A stretch of 64,000 nucleotides of DNA from Macrostomum hystrix (GCA_950097015.1 CATNEN010000039.1:20081501-20145500), one strand, 5' to 3'; counted from the stretch's first letter, positions 36,141 to 47,257 are shown. A program made the numbers and translations. Notes: a model not told the origin generated them from the letters alone.

Positions 36141-38000
36141 ATGGCTGTGACCTGGCTTATACTGTCGACAGCTCTGCTGTTTGTGCTGTCACCGGGTAAG
36201 AAATTGCACTTCCCTTTGACTTTCGATAGCAGCTTTCTTTCTGTATAAACAGGTTTGTGTCACGTACGATAGCTATCAGTTGTTACTAGCTACTGTCTAG
36301 GCTTTTGGATCTCGGCCTCAGCACAACACTAAAGCTAGGGTGCTATTTCTTTCGCAACGTCCGAAGAAGATGTTTCTAGCTGATAAGTAAGTAACATTCG
36401 ACTTCCCTGTTCCACAGCGCGCGGCTATCACTACGTCGGTTGCTACCGAGACTCGGGAAATCGCGACCTACCAGTTAGGGTCGAACACGGAAACGTGTAC
36501 GTGAGCAGGTGCAACGAGTTGTGCACCAGTCGGCAGTTCAAGTTCTTCGGTCTGCAGGCCGGCTCCGAGTGCTGGTGCGGTAATAGCTACGGCAAGTACG
36601 GCGCCAAGCCTGAGAAAGAGTGTAGGGACCAGTGCAGAGGTCGCAGATCCGAAACCTGCGGCGCCGGTTGGAGAAACAGCATCTACACGACTGACTACGG
36701 TAATTTAGCTACGTTTTAAATAAAATACTAAGCAGAGCTATTTCGCGAGCTCCTTACTGTTATGCTCTCGTCGAAATGCTACCAAATATTCGTTGCTTTT
36801 TTCAGTGGCGGGACTTCATTACATCGGCTGCTTTGCTGACAATGGAAACCGGGACCTGAAAACTTTCGCCGGAAGTGGTGGAATGTCCATCTACAAGTGC
36901 TTCCAAATCTGTCAGTCTCGCAACTTTGCCTACTTCGGTGTGCAGAACTCGGACGAGTGCTTCTGCGACAACAGCTACGGTCGCTACGGAGCCCGACCTG
37001 ACGGCGAGTGCAACATGCACTGCCGCGGAGACAAGAACTCGCTGTGCGGCGCGGGCTGGCGGAACAATGTCTACGCCACGGGAATAAGGCCGCCGCAGGG
37101 AAATTCTGGTGCGTCCTACAAGTCTTTGTTTGCGAATGATTCGACAAATATAAAATAGTGCCGTCGTCGTCGAAGAGCTACATTATGACATTGTAGAGAT
37201 AGGTAACGATAAAATATTTCCGAATTACAGGCACGGGAAAGCAGATCAGAGACAAGATGGCTGCCAAGATTCGGTCAATGTACTCGGCCATGCCTGGCGG
37301 CGTCGTCTGCTCCACCTGCCTAATCACAAACTTCCAGCGCAGGAAAGTGGACCACAGCAGCGATGATTTCCCAGTGAGCGAGCTCAACGCCAGACTGTCC
37401 CGATACCCGGCAAAAGCTCAGGAAAAGCTGCGAGCGCTGCAGTTCGGTGCCAACGCCAAGACCACATTCGAGGACTCCCAGTGAGAACTTATATGGACTC
37501 GAACTGACGGGGATAATTTTCCAATTGGTGCAGGAACCTCTGGTATCTGAGGAAGTTTAATTTGACAACGGATGGGATAAATTTTCAACTCAAAGGATGA
37601 TATTTCTAAAAATAAATTTCTCAAATAGGAAATTTCGATTTAAAGTTGAATTACATAAAGTCAAAGGGCGTAAAAAGTTACAAAAGTAATCATGAATTTT
37701 AGGATCAACATCAATCCAAGCCAAGCCACCAAGAGCACCTACTTTGGCATCGCTGAGCGAGTTGGTAGCCGTGTGCACCTGGGCATGGTCAGCACCGACA
37801 TTGTGGCCAACCTGGTGCCAAAGTACAATGTGTACGATAGACGCGTCTGCCGGAAAATCCTTTTCTGGAAGAAGTGTAAGAACCACCGGATTCAGGAGCG
37901 CCGAGGCTACCATGGCGACGAGATTCGCCAGATCGACACAGCACTGCAGTCGGAGACGATGAAGGTGTTCCTCGACAACCTAGGGTTCATCAATGTTTGA
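36141..38000 (+). CDS. W3: secreted protein with two WSC domains and an unrecognised C-terminal domain
   Basis: Exons 36141-36195, 36418-36699, 36806-37108, 37231-37480 and 37703-38000 join in phases 1, 1, 1 and 2 to 395 aa. Exon 1 encodes a signal peptide (MAVTWLILSTALLFVLS). Exon 2 is WSC 1 (GYHYVGCYRDSGNRDLPV, YFGLQ-like FFGLQAGSECWCGNSYG, CGAGWRNSIY); exon 3 is WSC 2 (GLHYIGCFADNGNRDL, FAYFGVQNSDECFCDNSYG, CGAGWRNNVY). Exons 4-5 carry the family C-terminal domain: MAAKIRSMYSAMPGGVVCST, FPVSELNARLSRYPAKAQ, ATKSTYFGIAERVG, VCRKILFWKKC, ERRGYHGDEIRQIDTALQ and the last residues INV. This is the most complete, undamaged paralogue and serves as reference for the others. It is the only one of the four on the plus strand. 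An AATAAA at 38102 is a likely polyadenylation signal. Confidence 0.92.
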
Positions 38001-38101
38001 AATTCGGAGTTTGATTAAAACTGAATTGAATTGAACACTTGGTGATGGGCAACGAGTGCTTTAATTTTTAGACTGTCATAAAAATACACAGTTTCGAGAT
38101 A

Positions 38102-38107
38102 AATAAA
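38102..38107 (+). terminator. Polyadenylation signal of W3
   Basis: AATAAA about 100 bp after the W3 stop codon, in AT-rich sequence. Confidence 0.45.
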
Positions 38108-38253
38108 ACGGCACTGTTTTAACCTGACTTAACAAAAGTCAAATAATAATTATAAAAACTGGTATTGTATTCCTTGTTTCATTTGCAGCTGCAGTAATGA
38201 ATGAATGGTATATATTCGCCATTTATATCGGTTTTGACGCTCTAGATAAGACT

Positions 38254-38354
38254 TTAGACATTCAAAATAAGACTGCATAGGATCGCAAGCAAGGCCTGGC
38301 TAGCCACGGCCAGAGCAAGCCCAGTCTTGGCTGCAGGGATGGCTTGGCCATAGA
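38254..38354 (-). other. Candidate orphan terminal exon with a hydrophobic tail
   Basis: After an acceptor-like TTTTTTAG on the minus strand, a frame of about 33 codons reads YGQAIPAAKTG then LALAVASQALLAILCSLILN and stops. A small-residue site followed by a hydrophobic terminus looks like a GPI-anchor signal or a C-terminal membrane segment. Immediately upstream on this strand lies the truncated retroelement, and no partner exon was found. It may be chance. Confidence 0.25.
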
Positions 38355-38529
38355 CTAAAAAATGGAATATCAAAATGAGAATAAGACGCTCAATATGAGA
38401 CCGGGAGTGAACGTAATTTATTTGCTTTACACCATACAAACAGCTAAGGAGAAAATAGGCAATACACAAGAAGCAGAATAGCATATCGAAATGTTTAGTC
38501 CATCACTGAAGTCAGCCTGACGGACTGCG

Positions 38530-40190
38530 TTAGAAGGCAATTCGATTCGACGGGCTGGCGTCGCATTCCAGACGCAGCGGCAGCTTGGCGTTGTAATGCA
38601 TGAGCACAGGAGACTCTAGCAGGAGTCGCTTGGACCGTTCGAAGGCCTGCTGCTGAGGCTCAGCCCACGTCCAGCGCGCATTCTTCATCAACAGCTGATT
38701 CAGCGGAGCGACCACCGTCGACAGGTGCGGCAAGAACTTGCCGTAGTGGGTCAGCATCCCTAGGTAGGCTCGCAGCTGACTGCAGTCCGTGGGTGGCGGC
38801 GCATCCTGCACTGCCGTCACCTTCTCCGCTAGTGGCCGGAGACCGTTGCTGTCGATACGATGGCCTAAATATTCAACTGAGTCGCGGAAGAACTCACACT
38901 TGTCCTTGTTCAGCCGCAGACCCGCCTCCTGCAGTCGTTGAAGGACCTTGATCAGGTTCTTGTGATGCTGCTGCAGCGTCTTGCCCGTCACCAGAATGTC
39001 ATCGACAAAGACCTGCACAGACTCCAGATCGCCGAGCAGAGAATCCAGCGTGCGCTGAAACACGGCGCTGACGCAGTTGATTCCGAACGGCATTCGGTTC
39101 AGTTGGTATAGACCGCGCTGCGTGTTGATGGTCAAGTAGGGCTTGCTGTCCTCGGACAATGGCAGCTGCAGGAACGCGTTTGACATGTCTAGTTTCGACC
39201 ACTGGCAGCCGCCGCCCAGCTTGGCGAACATATCCTCGATGCGCGGCAGCGGGTACAGCTCCGGCCTGGCCTCGGCGTTGTAGGTCAGCTTGTAGTCGCC
39301 GCAGATCCTGATAGCACCATTCTTCTTGACGACCGGCACGATTGGCGCCGCCCAGTCGGAATATTTAACAGGCGTGATGATGCCGTCAGCCTCCATCCGC
39401 CGAAGCTCCTGGTCCACGCGGTCCCTGAGCGCGTAGGGAACTGGCCGTGCCTTGAAGAAGCGCGGCTTGGCTTCCGCCGGCATGTGCAGCTTCACTTCGC
39501 CATGCCGATATGTGCCCAGGCCGCCTTGAAATACGTCGTGAAACTGAGCCTGTACGTCGTCTGCCTCTCCAGCCACCGCGTTGACCTGCCCGAAGATCTT
39601 CGGCCAGTCGAGTCTCAGCTGCGTCAGCCAGTCCCGGCCCAGCAGCGCGACGTCACCTTGATCGACCACCAGCAGTGTTAGCCGCCGATGCTGGCCATTG
39701 GGCTGAACGGCGACATCCGCCTGTCCGACGGGCTTGAAGCTCTCGCCGGTGTAGGTCCGTAGCACCGTAGAAGTCGGCGATAGTCTTAGACCTGGCAGGA
39801 CCTCTCGCTGAATGCCCTTCGGGATGACCGTCAGGGCGGACCCAGTGTCCACTTCGAAGCGACATGGCTTACCCTTCACCAGCAGCTCGACGTCTAATCC
39901 CTTGATAGATCCGCACTGCCGAACGCTGAAAAGGGGCTCCTGCAGCTCGGCCGGTTCCTGATCCACGTTGTGCAGCTTGGATGATTTGCACACTTTGCGG
40001 ATGTGGCCGATTTTGCCGCAGTTGTGGCACTTTGCCTCGCGCAGCTTGCACTGCTGTCGACTCTCGACTGTGAGCACCACCGCAGCTCGCGCACGTGCCC
40101 GTGGCCGCAGCAGGCCGCGTTGCGCCAGCTGGAGCTCCAGCTGACTGGCGGGGGGCCTGCTTATTGGTCTCCTTGAATAAGTGAGGCACT
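38530..40190 (-). mobile_element. Ty3/gypsy-type retrotransposon remnant (gag end, protease, reverse transcriptase)
   Basis: Minus-strand frame from about 40080 to 38530 shows, in order, a CCHC knuckle (CHNCGKIGHIRKVC), an aspartic protease motif (DTGSALTVIP), reverse transcriptase motifs (LDMSNAFLQLPL, MPFGINCVSAVFQR, VFVDDILVTG) and the first residues of RNase H (LECDASP). The frame then ends abruptly; the rest of RNase H, integrase and LTRs are absent. Upstream, a first knuckle (CASCGGAH) lies in another frame; a 7-bp near-duplication at 40057-40070 accounts for the break. The order protease-RT-RNase H is that of Ty3/gypsy. The copy is truncated at both ends and non-autonomous. It sits between W3 and W4. 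40190-40607 shows no other feature. Confidence 0.92.
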
Positions 40191-40607
40191 TTCGTTATTC
40201 TACTGAACTTAAGAAAAGTAGCGATTAATGCCAAAACCAAAAATTACAACCAATCAAGGGATTAATTATGTATTTCCATTGCATCCATTTAGACATTTTT
40301 AAAGATAAGTTCTCTTTTCAAAATATGATAATTTAGCGCATAAGTCCTGTTATTAGACTGGATCGTACAGTGTAACTGAATTGTATTTATTATAATTGTA
40401 TTTATAATTTTGTTAGCTCAAATAAAAAAATTGAAAAAGAAGCGAAATCATTTTATCTCAAGAAAACTTGGTTCGGTCTTGAAGTTTTTATTTATCATCA
40501 AAGATAAATATTTATTCCGATGAAATACTCGTAGTTGTTTTCTGATTTTCCCTACCACCAAAAACATTACCGTTAGTTACTGTCAGTAGTATAAGTTAGA
40601 TAGGGCA

Positions 40608-42518
40608 TCAAACGTTGATGTAGCCTAGATTCTGCGTGAACACACTCATCGTCTCGGCCTGCAGGGCGGTGTCAATCAGGCGAATCTCATCGCCGGTGTA
40701 GCCTCGGCGCTCGCGGACAGTGTGGTCCTTGCACTTCTTCCAGAACAGGATCTTGCGGCACACCTTTCTAGTGTACTCGTTGTACTTGTGCACCAGGGTG
40801 GCCACAATATCGGTGGTAACCATGCCAACGTGAATGCGATCACCGACACGCTCAGCCATGCCGAAGTAAGTGCTCTTGACCGCGTTGTTAGGATCGATGT
40901 TGATGCTATAGAGTGGCACAAGTTTAAAAGTGACTACACGTATTCGGTATATTACTGCAGCCACGCAGCTATTGCGCGGCGCATCTGAAGGCTGCGTACA
41001 GCGGCTGTTCAATCCACGGACTATGGAGGATGCCCTACCCAACCTTTAATTACCCCAGATAATGCTGGTACCCGTTTATCATCTACGTGAGCATTTAATG
41101 CGTCTGCCTCTCGTACCAAAGTCCCTGAGCTCGATTCTGCGTCGAGGCCACATTCATTTGGGGCGCAGCCGCGGAGAGAAGGCTTGGGGGCTTGTCGTGC
41201 AATTTAAGCCCTTGAGGGCCAACCTCCAAGGCGCAGTGAGAGTGTACACTGCCTGACGATGAGAAAGTCAGGGCAGATGTACACACCTGTGTGAGCGTGT
41301 GCCTTCGTACGATTATCCGTCTGCTTGTGTGCTCAGGAGTCTGCGAAATGGCTAGAATTGCCTCCTCGCTGGCTGCGGGTCTAGTGGGTCTAGTATCACC
41401 AAATGCCTTGCCATTGCCAACCTGCAGAAATTATTACTATTACATCTGCGTGCACTGAAGCCATGCTGAGTTAAGTGTATTGTTCTAGTGGAGTTGGGAA
41501 TCGAACCCTCGACCTTTTGGTCTTGGGTCCGACGCTTTGACCACTAGGCTACAATCCCAGTCACTCACTGGGAGTCCTCGAATGTGGTCTTGGCGTTGGC
41601 TCCGAACTGAAGCATCCGCAGCTTCTCCTGCGCCTTGGCCGGGAAGATGGACATCTTGGCGTTGAGCTCGCTCAGTCGGAAGTCTTCGCTGCTGTGGCCA
41701 ACCTTTCTGCGGTGGAAGCTCGAGATTAGGCAGTTGCCACACACCACACCGCCTGGCATTTGTACGTGCATTGATCGAATCTTGGCCGCCATGTTGTTCC
41801 TGATGTTCTGTCCTGACGCTGAAAATTTTTTTGAATTGAATGCATTAGTTTGAGCTTGAGTCTATCCTGATTGAGAGGTCTCTGAAGCGGGATAGTGGTA
41901 TAGCGGTGTGATGTGGGTTCAAAGTGAGCAGAATTGCCTCCTCGCTGGCTGCGGGTCTAAAAATAAAAATAAAAATAAAAGTAGCAACAGGAGGACTGTG
42001 GGCAATAGCACTCCTGAGAACATTCGCACACAGATACCGTACGCAGGCATACGCTCACACAGGTGTGTACGTCGGCCCTGACTTTCTGATCGTAAGGCAG
42101 TGTACACTCTCACTGTGCCTTGGAGGTTGACCCTCCATGATGACGTAAATTGCACGGCAAGCCCCCCAGCCTTTTACGCGGCTGCACCCCAAATAAATGT
42201 GGCCTCGCCGCGGAATCGAACTCATGGACCTTGGTGCGAGAGGTAAGCGCGTTAATCGCTCTACCACTCGCCCCCTAATGCGTTTCTTCAGTCACCTATG
42301 AGGTGTCAGTGCTAACAGCCCTTACTGCGAAAATATGTCAAGGTTGGTCTTTAGTTCGAATATTAGTCCTAGAGAAATAATTTTTTTCCTTGAGCAAGAA
42401 AATTGTCAGGAGTCTGACAAGCACTCAGTTTCTCAGGCAATGAAGCAATTATCTGTTTTTGCTTACCCTGTGACAGCACAAGCAGCAGGCATAAGGGTAG
42501 CAGTAGCCACTTAGCCAT
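40608..42518 (-). CDS. W4: family member lacking any WSC domain
   Basis: Exons 42467-42518, 41569-41818 and 40608-40905 join in phases 1 and 2 to 199 aa. Exon 1 is a signal peptide (MAKWLLLPLCLLLVLS). It splices directly, in matching phase, to the C-terminal domain exons (SGQNIRNNMAAKIRSM, PGGVVCGNCL, INIDPNNAVKSTYFGMAER, VCRKILFWKKC, ERRGYTGDEIRLIDTALQ, final GYINV). The 648-bp first intron, where the paralogues keep WSC exons, holds only a SINE and no WSC remnant that I can see. Either the WSC exons were deleted or this is the ancestral short form. The C-terminal domain is therefore able to exist without WSC. A TATA element lies about 85 bp upstream. Confidence 0.82.
41070..41440 (+). mobile_element. 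tRNA-derived SINE (long family), near full length
   Basis: Lies in intron 2 of W4. A-box-like GAGCATTTAATGCGTCTGCC and B-box-like GAGCTCGATTCTGCGTC are followed by GCAGCCGCGGAGAGAAGGCT, GCGCAGTGAGAGTGTACACT, TGTGTGCTCAGGAGTCTGCG and CACCAAATGCCTTGCCATTG, ending near a short ATT-rich tail. The same order of blocks is present in the copies at 22436-22720 and 41925-42275. Positions 40970-41065 to its left carry the flank of a short-family element. Confidence 0.82.
41450..41560 (-). mobile_element. tRNA-derived SINE (short family), inverted
   Basis: Minus strand reads TGTAGCCTAGTGGTCAAAGC (A box) and GGGTTCGATTCCCAACTCCA (B box). It ends only about 10 bp from the donor splice site of W4 exon 2. 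Confidence 0.75.
41925..42275 (-). mobile_element. tRNA-derived SINE (long family), inverted, in W4 intron 1
   Basis: Minus strand begins GCGAGTGGTAGAGCGATTAA (A box), has GAGTTCGATTCCGCGGCGAG (B box) and the long-family body, and ends in (AAATAA)n-like sequence at about 41960. It occupies the intron in which paralogues have WSC exons. Confidence 0.82.
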
Positions 42519-42598
42519 GAATTAAGCCAATTTCTATGCTTTCAAAGATCTTGAAGAAATTTTAGCGCCACGCATGAGCTGAAGACTCAAACTTTGCG

Positions 42599-42608
42599 GC
42601 TATATATC
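42599..42608 (-). promoter_or_regulatory. TATA box of W4
   Basis: ATATATAG on the minus strand about 85 bp upstream of the W4 start codon, at the same relative position as in W1 and W3. 42610-42865 shows nothing else. Confidence 0.5.
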
Positions 42609-42865
42609 ATTTTTAGATTCCTGGTCAGCAACGCAAACTGTCAATCTAAATTAAATCAAACAATGTCTTTCTGAAGGCACAGATCACCTTAAAAGCTTTT
42701 TATTTGAACAAGCTGCAAGTTAATTTAGCTTTCGAAATATTCAAAAAACTTTCGTGTAAAGATATAGTGAAATGTTTTCTTCGTAATATTTTTCAGCGAG
42801 TTATAACTTTTGATTGACAGCTTATGAAAAAAGCTAATTAGACAAATATTTTTATGTTACGAGCA

Positions 42866-45445
42866 TTAGCACGACGATTTAGGATGTAGTTTTAATCGAT
42901 TTAGGATGTTCTTACAATCGATTTAGGATGTTCTTACAATCGATTTAGGATGTAGTTACGATTGATTTAGGATGTAGCTACGATTGATTTAGGATGTAGC
43001 TACGATTGATTTAGGATGCAGCTACGATTGATTTAGGATGTAGCTACGATTGATTTAGGATGCAGCTACGATTGATTTAGGATGTAGCTACGATTGATTT
43101 AGGATGTAGCTACGATTGATTTAGGATGCAGCTACGATTGATTTAGGATGCAGCTACGATTGATTTAGGATGTAGCTACGATTGATTTAGGATGTAGCTA
43201 CGATTGATTTAGGATGCAGTAACGATTGATTTAGGATGTAGTTACGATTGATTTAGGATGTAGTTACGATTGATTTAGGATGCAGTAACGATTGATTTAG
43301 GATGCAGTTACGATTGATTTAGGATGTAGTTACGATTGATTTAGGATGTAGTTACGATTGATTTAGGATGTAGTTACGATTGATTTAGGATGTAGTTACG
43401 ATTGATTTAGGATGTAGCTACGATTGATTTAGGATGTAGTTACGATTGATTTAGGATGCAGTTACGATTGATTTAGGATGTAGCTACGATTGATTTAGGA
43501 TGTAGCTACGATTGATTTAGGATGTAGCTACGATTGATTTAGGATGTAGCTACGATTGATTTAGGATGTAGTTACGATTGATTTAGGATGTAGTTACGAT
43601 TGATTTAGGATGTAGCTACGATTGATTTAGGATGTAGTTACGATTGATTTAGGATGTAGCTACGATTGATTTAGGATGCAGCTACGATTGATTTAGGATG
43701 CAGCTACGATTGATTTAGGATGTAGTTACGATTGATTTAGGATGTAGTTACGATTGATTTAGGATGTAGTTACGATTGATTAAGGATGTAGTTACGATTG
43801 ATTTAGGATGTAGTTACGATTGATTTAGGATGTAGTTACGATTGAATTAGGATGCAGTTACGATTGATTTAGGATGCAGCTACAATTGAATTAGGATGCA
43901 GTAACGATTGATTTATGATGCAGCTACGATTGATTTAGGATGTAGTTACGATTGATTTAGGATGCAGTTACGATTGATTTAGGATGCAGTTACGATTGAT
44001 TTAGGATGCAGTTACGATTGATTTAGGATGCAGTTACGATTGATTTAGGATGCAGTTACGATTGAATTAGGATGCAGTTACGATTGATTTAGGATGTAGC
44101 TACGATTGATTTAGGATGTAGTTACGATTGATTTAGGATGTAGTTACGATTGATTTAGGATGTAGTTACGATTGATTTAGGATGCAGTTACGATTGAATT
44201 AGGATGCAGTTACGATTGATTTAGGATGCAGCTACGATTGATTTAGGATGTAGCTACGATTGATTTAGGATGTAGCTACGATTGATTTAGGATGTAGTTA
44301 CGATTGATTTAGGATGCAGTTACGATTGATTTAGGATGTAGTTACGATTGATTTAGGATGTAGTTACGATTGATTTAGGATGTAGCTACGATTGATTTAG
44401 GATGTAGTTACGATTGATTTAGGATGTAGCTACGATTGATTTAGGATGTAGTTACGATTGATTTAGGATGCAGTTACGATTGATTTAGGATGTAGTTACG
44501 ATTGATTTAGGATGTAGTTACGATTGATTTAGGATGTAGCTACGATTGATTTAGGATGTAGTTACGATTGATTTAGGATGTAGCTACGATTGATTTAGGA
44601 TGCAGCTACGATTGATTTAGGATGCAGCTACGATTGATTTAGGATGTAGTTACGATTGATTTAGGATGTAGTTACGATTGATTTAGGATGTAGTTACGAT
44701 TGAATTAGGATGCAGTTACGATTGATTTAGGATGTAGCTACGATTGATTTAGGATGTAGTTACAATCGATTTAGGATGTAGTTACAATCGATTTAGGATG
44801 TAGCTACGATTGATTTAGGATGTAGTTACGATTGATTTAGGATGTAGTTACGATTGATTTAGGATGTAGTTACGATTGATTTAGGATGTAGTTACGATTG
44901 ATTTAGGATGTAGTTACGATTGATTTAGGATGTAGTTACGATTGATTTAGGATGTAGTTACGATTGATTTAGGATGTAGTTACGATTGATTTAGGATGTA
45001 GTTACGATTGATTTAGGATGTAGTTACGATTGATTTAGGATGCAGTTACGATTGATTTAGGATGCAGCTACGATTGATTTAGGATGTAGCTACGATTGAT
45101 TTAGGATGTAGTTACGATTGATTTAGGATGTAGTTACGATTGATTTAGGATGTAGTTACGATTGATTTAGGATGTAGTTACGATTGATTTAGGATGTAGT
45201 TACGATTGATTTATGATGTAGTTACGATTGATTTAGGATGTAGTTACGATTGATTTAGGATGTAGTTACGATTGATTTAGGATGTAGTTACGATTGATTT
45301 AGGATGTAGTTACGATTGATTTAGGATGTAGTTACGATTGATTTAGGATGTAGTTACGATTGATTTAGGATGCAGTTACGATTGATTTAGGATGTAGTTA
45401 CGATTGATTTACGATGTAGTTACGATTGATTACGATTGATTTAGG
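42866..45445. repeat. Large minisatellite, 22-bp unit
   Basis: About 115 copies of a 22-bp unit containing GATTTAGGATGTAGTTACGA. Variation is confined to a few positions (TGTAG/TGCAG, GTTACG/GCTACG, GATTTAG/GAATTAG). The first copies read ACAATCGATTTAGG and are older or different. Blocks of copies with the same variant order recur, suggesting segmental amplification. It separates W4 from the giant cysteine-rich gene. Confidence 0.96.
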
Positions 45446-46290
45446 GTAGCGCTACCAATAATTTAGGATGCTATTATGAATTTAGGGGCACTACTGTGAT
45501 ATGACAAATCAGATGAACTGCATATAAAGATGGTTCCATTAAAAAAACTTAACGCAGAAAATCCTTAATAAATTCACTGCTTATCTGGAGAACTAATTGA
45601 AGGCGGATGCTGTAATTACGACGCATATTATGATTTTCGCACGGAGAGAGAATACTAGTTATTATTCGCCATTATCGTTCGCATTTTCGCAGACACATTT
45701 GATAGTCCACGAAGTTTTGAAATACTGTTTCAGTAAGCTCGCAGCCCTAAAAAAGTTATTATGAACAGAAACTTGAAACAGGTTTATTTTTTTCAACTCC
45801 GTTCCGCTTTTGATTGACAGCTATGAACCAACAGCCATGAGTTGTTTGGCGAAGATAAACACAAAGTAATGATTGACACCTATGATATTTTAATCCCTTG
45901 ATTTTTTCTCGATATAATTTTTTTTGTTTTGCTTCTCAGCTTGTCACTTTAATCAAGCACATAAGAATATTCCTGTCATTAAACATTGATTTTACTGAGT
46001 TACTGTCGAGGTAGTAGCTTAAAAAGTAGCTTAAAATTAGCTACTTTTTGTGGTTTTTCTTTTGCCTAGCTGACGTTGCAGTTTCATTGTTAATTCGTTA
46101 AACAGAAACATTTTAATAGAGATGCGTGCACAATTTTCTTGTCGTGATTGTATATTCCTCGATTACTATACCTTTACTATACCTTGATACCTTTTTGATA
46201 TATACATTATTGACCATGATAAGTAATCTGCGCTCCACTATTAAACTGTTTATTATAGCATTTCCCGATCAAATTGGTCCTACGAGCAGT
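45446..46290. other. AT-rich intergenic stretch
   Basis: No open frame, RNA or repeat recognised. Confidence 0.4.
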
Positions 46291-46295
46291 CAATT

Positions 46296-46356
46296 TAATC
46301 CACTATTGCGAAATCCAATTCGTTTCGCTGCCGCTTGATATATTCTATGGCCAAAT
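46296..46356. repeat. Direct repeat, about 60 bp, left copy
   Basis: AATCCACTATTGCGAAATCC followed by AATTCGTTTCGCTGCCGCTT and GATATATTCTATGGCCAAAT. A near-identical copy, with only a few differences, lies at 47030-47093. Confidence 0.85.
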
Positions 46357-46439
46357 TTGCTGTTTTTTCACTCAACTTATACTCCGATTGGCCGCTCCAA
46401 ATAAATGTATGGTCCAATGTTAAGTATAAGTTATCACCC

Positions 46440-46690
46440 ACTTTTTTATTTATTTTGGCCGGGAACGGCTGAGGACTCGTTTATTGGCCGAGGCCAAGAA
46501 ACGATGTCCGAAGACGTTTTCGGCCATAGATAAGTCAAACAAGTGGGTGATAATGTATTTATTCCACAGTTGAAGCCAGATAATTGTCACCGGACCAGAT
46601 AAATGTTTATCTGTCCCGGCCAGATAAATTTCAACGGCCAAATAAATACATTTATGCGGTCTATTGGCCAATCCAACTGGGGAGTAAAGC
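46440..46690. other. GGCCG-rich imperfect inverted-repeat stretch
   Basis: Contains several short complementary segments (GGCCGGGAACGG, CGAGGCCAAGAAACG, CGGCCAGATAAATTTC, GACCAGATAAATGTTTATC). It looks like a decayed palindromic element lying between the two 60-bp direct repeats. Family unknown. Confidence 0.3.
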
Positions 46691-46847
46691 CATTGTTAAA
46701 GCAATGTCCAATGATCCAAATAAATAATTAGACGCTCGAATAACGATTTTTTTTGTCTATGGTAAGAATGTGGTGGCTTCGCCCCCACACCCCCAGCGAG
46801 CAATCTGCCGCCTTATCCCCGTTAGCAGCCAACAAACCGAACGGTGT

Positions 46848-47028
46848 ATAAATATATTATTTCCGTTTATTTAGTCTATGGTCTGAATTAACGGCCTCGG
46901 ACTCGCTTCGTGCCAAGAAACGAGTCCTCTGCCATTAATTCAGACCCAAGGACAATTTAATAACTCTTAGTTAAGTTAAGTTGTCCTTGCTCCGACCAAA
47001 GAAAAGAAATAAACGGAAATAACTTGTA
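46848..47028. mobile_element. MITE-like element, copy B
   Basis: About 180 bp with terminal inverted repeats: ATTATTTCCGTTTATT at the left and AATAAACGGAAATAACTT at the right. The ends match copy A (28588-28705) in opposite orientation. A second internal dyad is formed by CTGAATTAACGGCC and GCCATTAATTCAG. Confidence 0.6.
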
Positions 47029-47029
47029 C

Positions 47030-47093
47030 TAATCCACTATTGCGAAATCCAATTCGTTTCGCTGCCGCTGGATATATTCTATAGCCAAATTAG
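47030..47093. repeat. Direct repeat, about 60 bp, right copy
   Basis: Partner of 46296-46356, about 735 bp away in the same orientation, bracketing the inverted-repeat stretch and MITE-like copy B. The pair may be remains of long direct terminal repeats or a segmental duplication. Confidence 0.85.
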
Positions 47094-47257
47094 ATGTTTT
47101 GTTTCACTGAAGTTAATCAGCTAGGGCTCTTATTTCGTGTATTTATTCGAAAAGCGCTTGTTTAAAAGAAGCGGAGCAATAAGATGACAATCCTAGGACC
47201 AATTTGACCGGAAATGCTATATTGTTACAAAACAATATACACTCAGCAACATTTACA

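Noticed and set aside
38530-40080. Intact functional retrotransposon
   Set aside because: The gag end is frame-broken, RNase H is cut off, and integrase and LTRs are missing, so it is a remnant.
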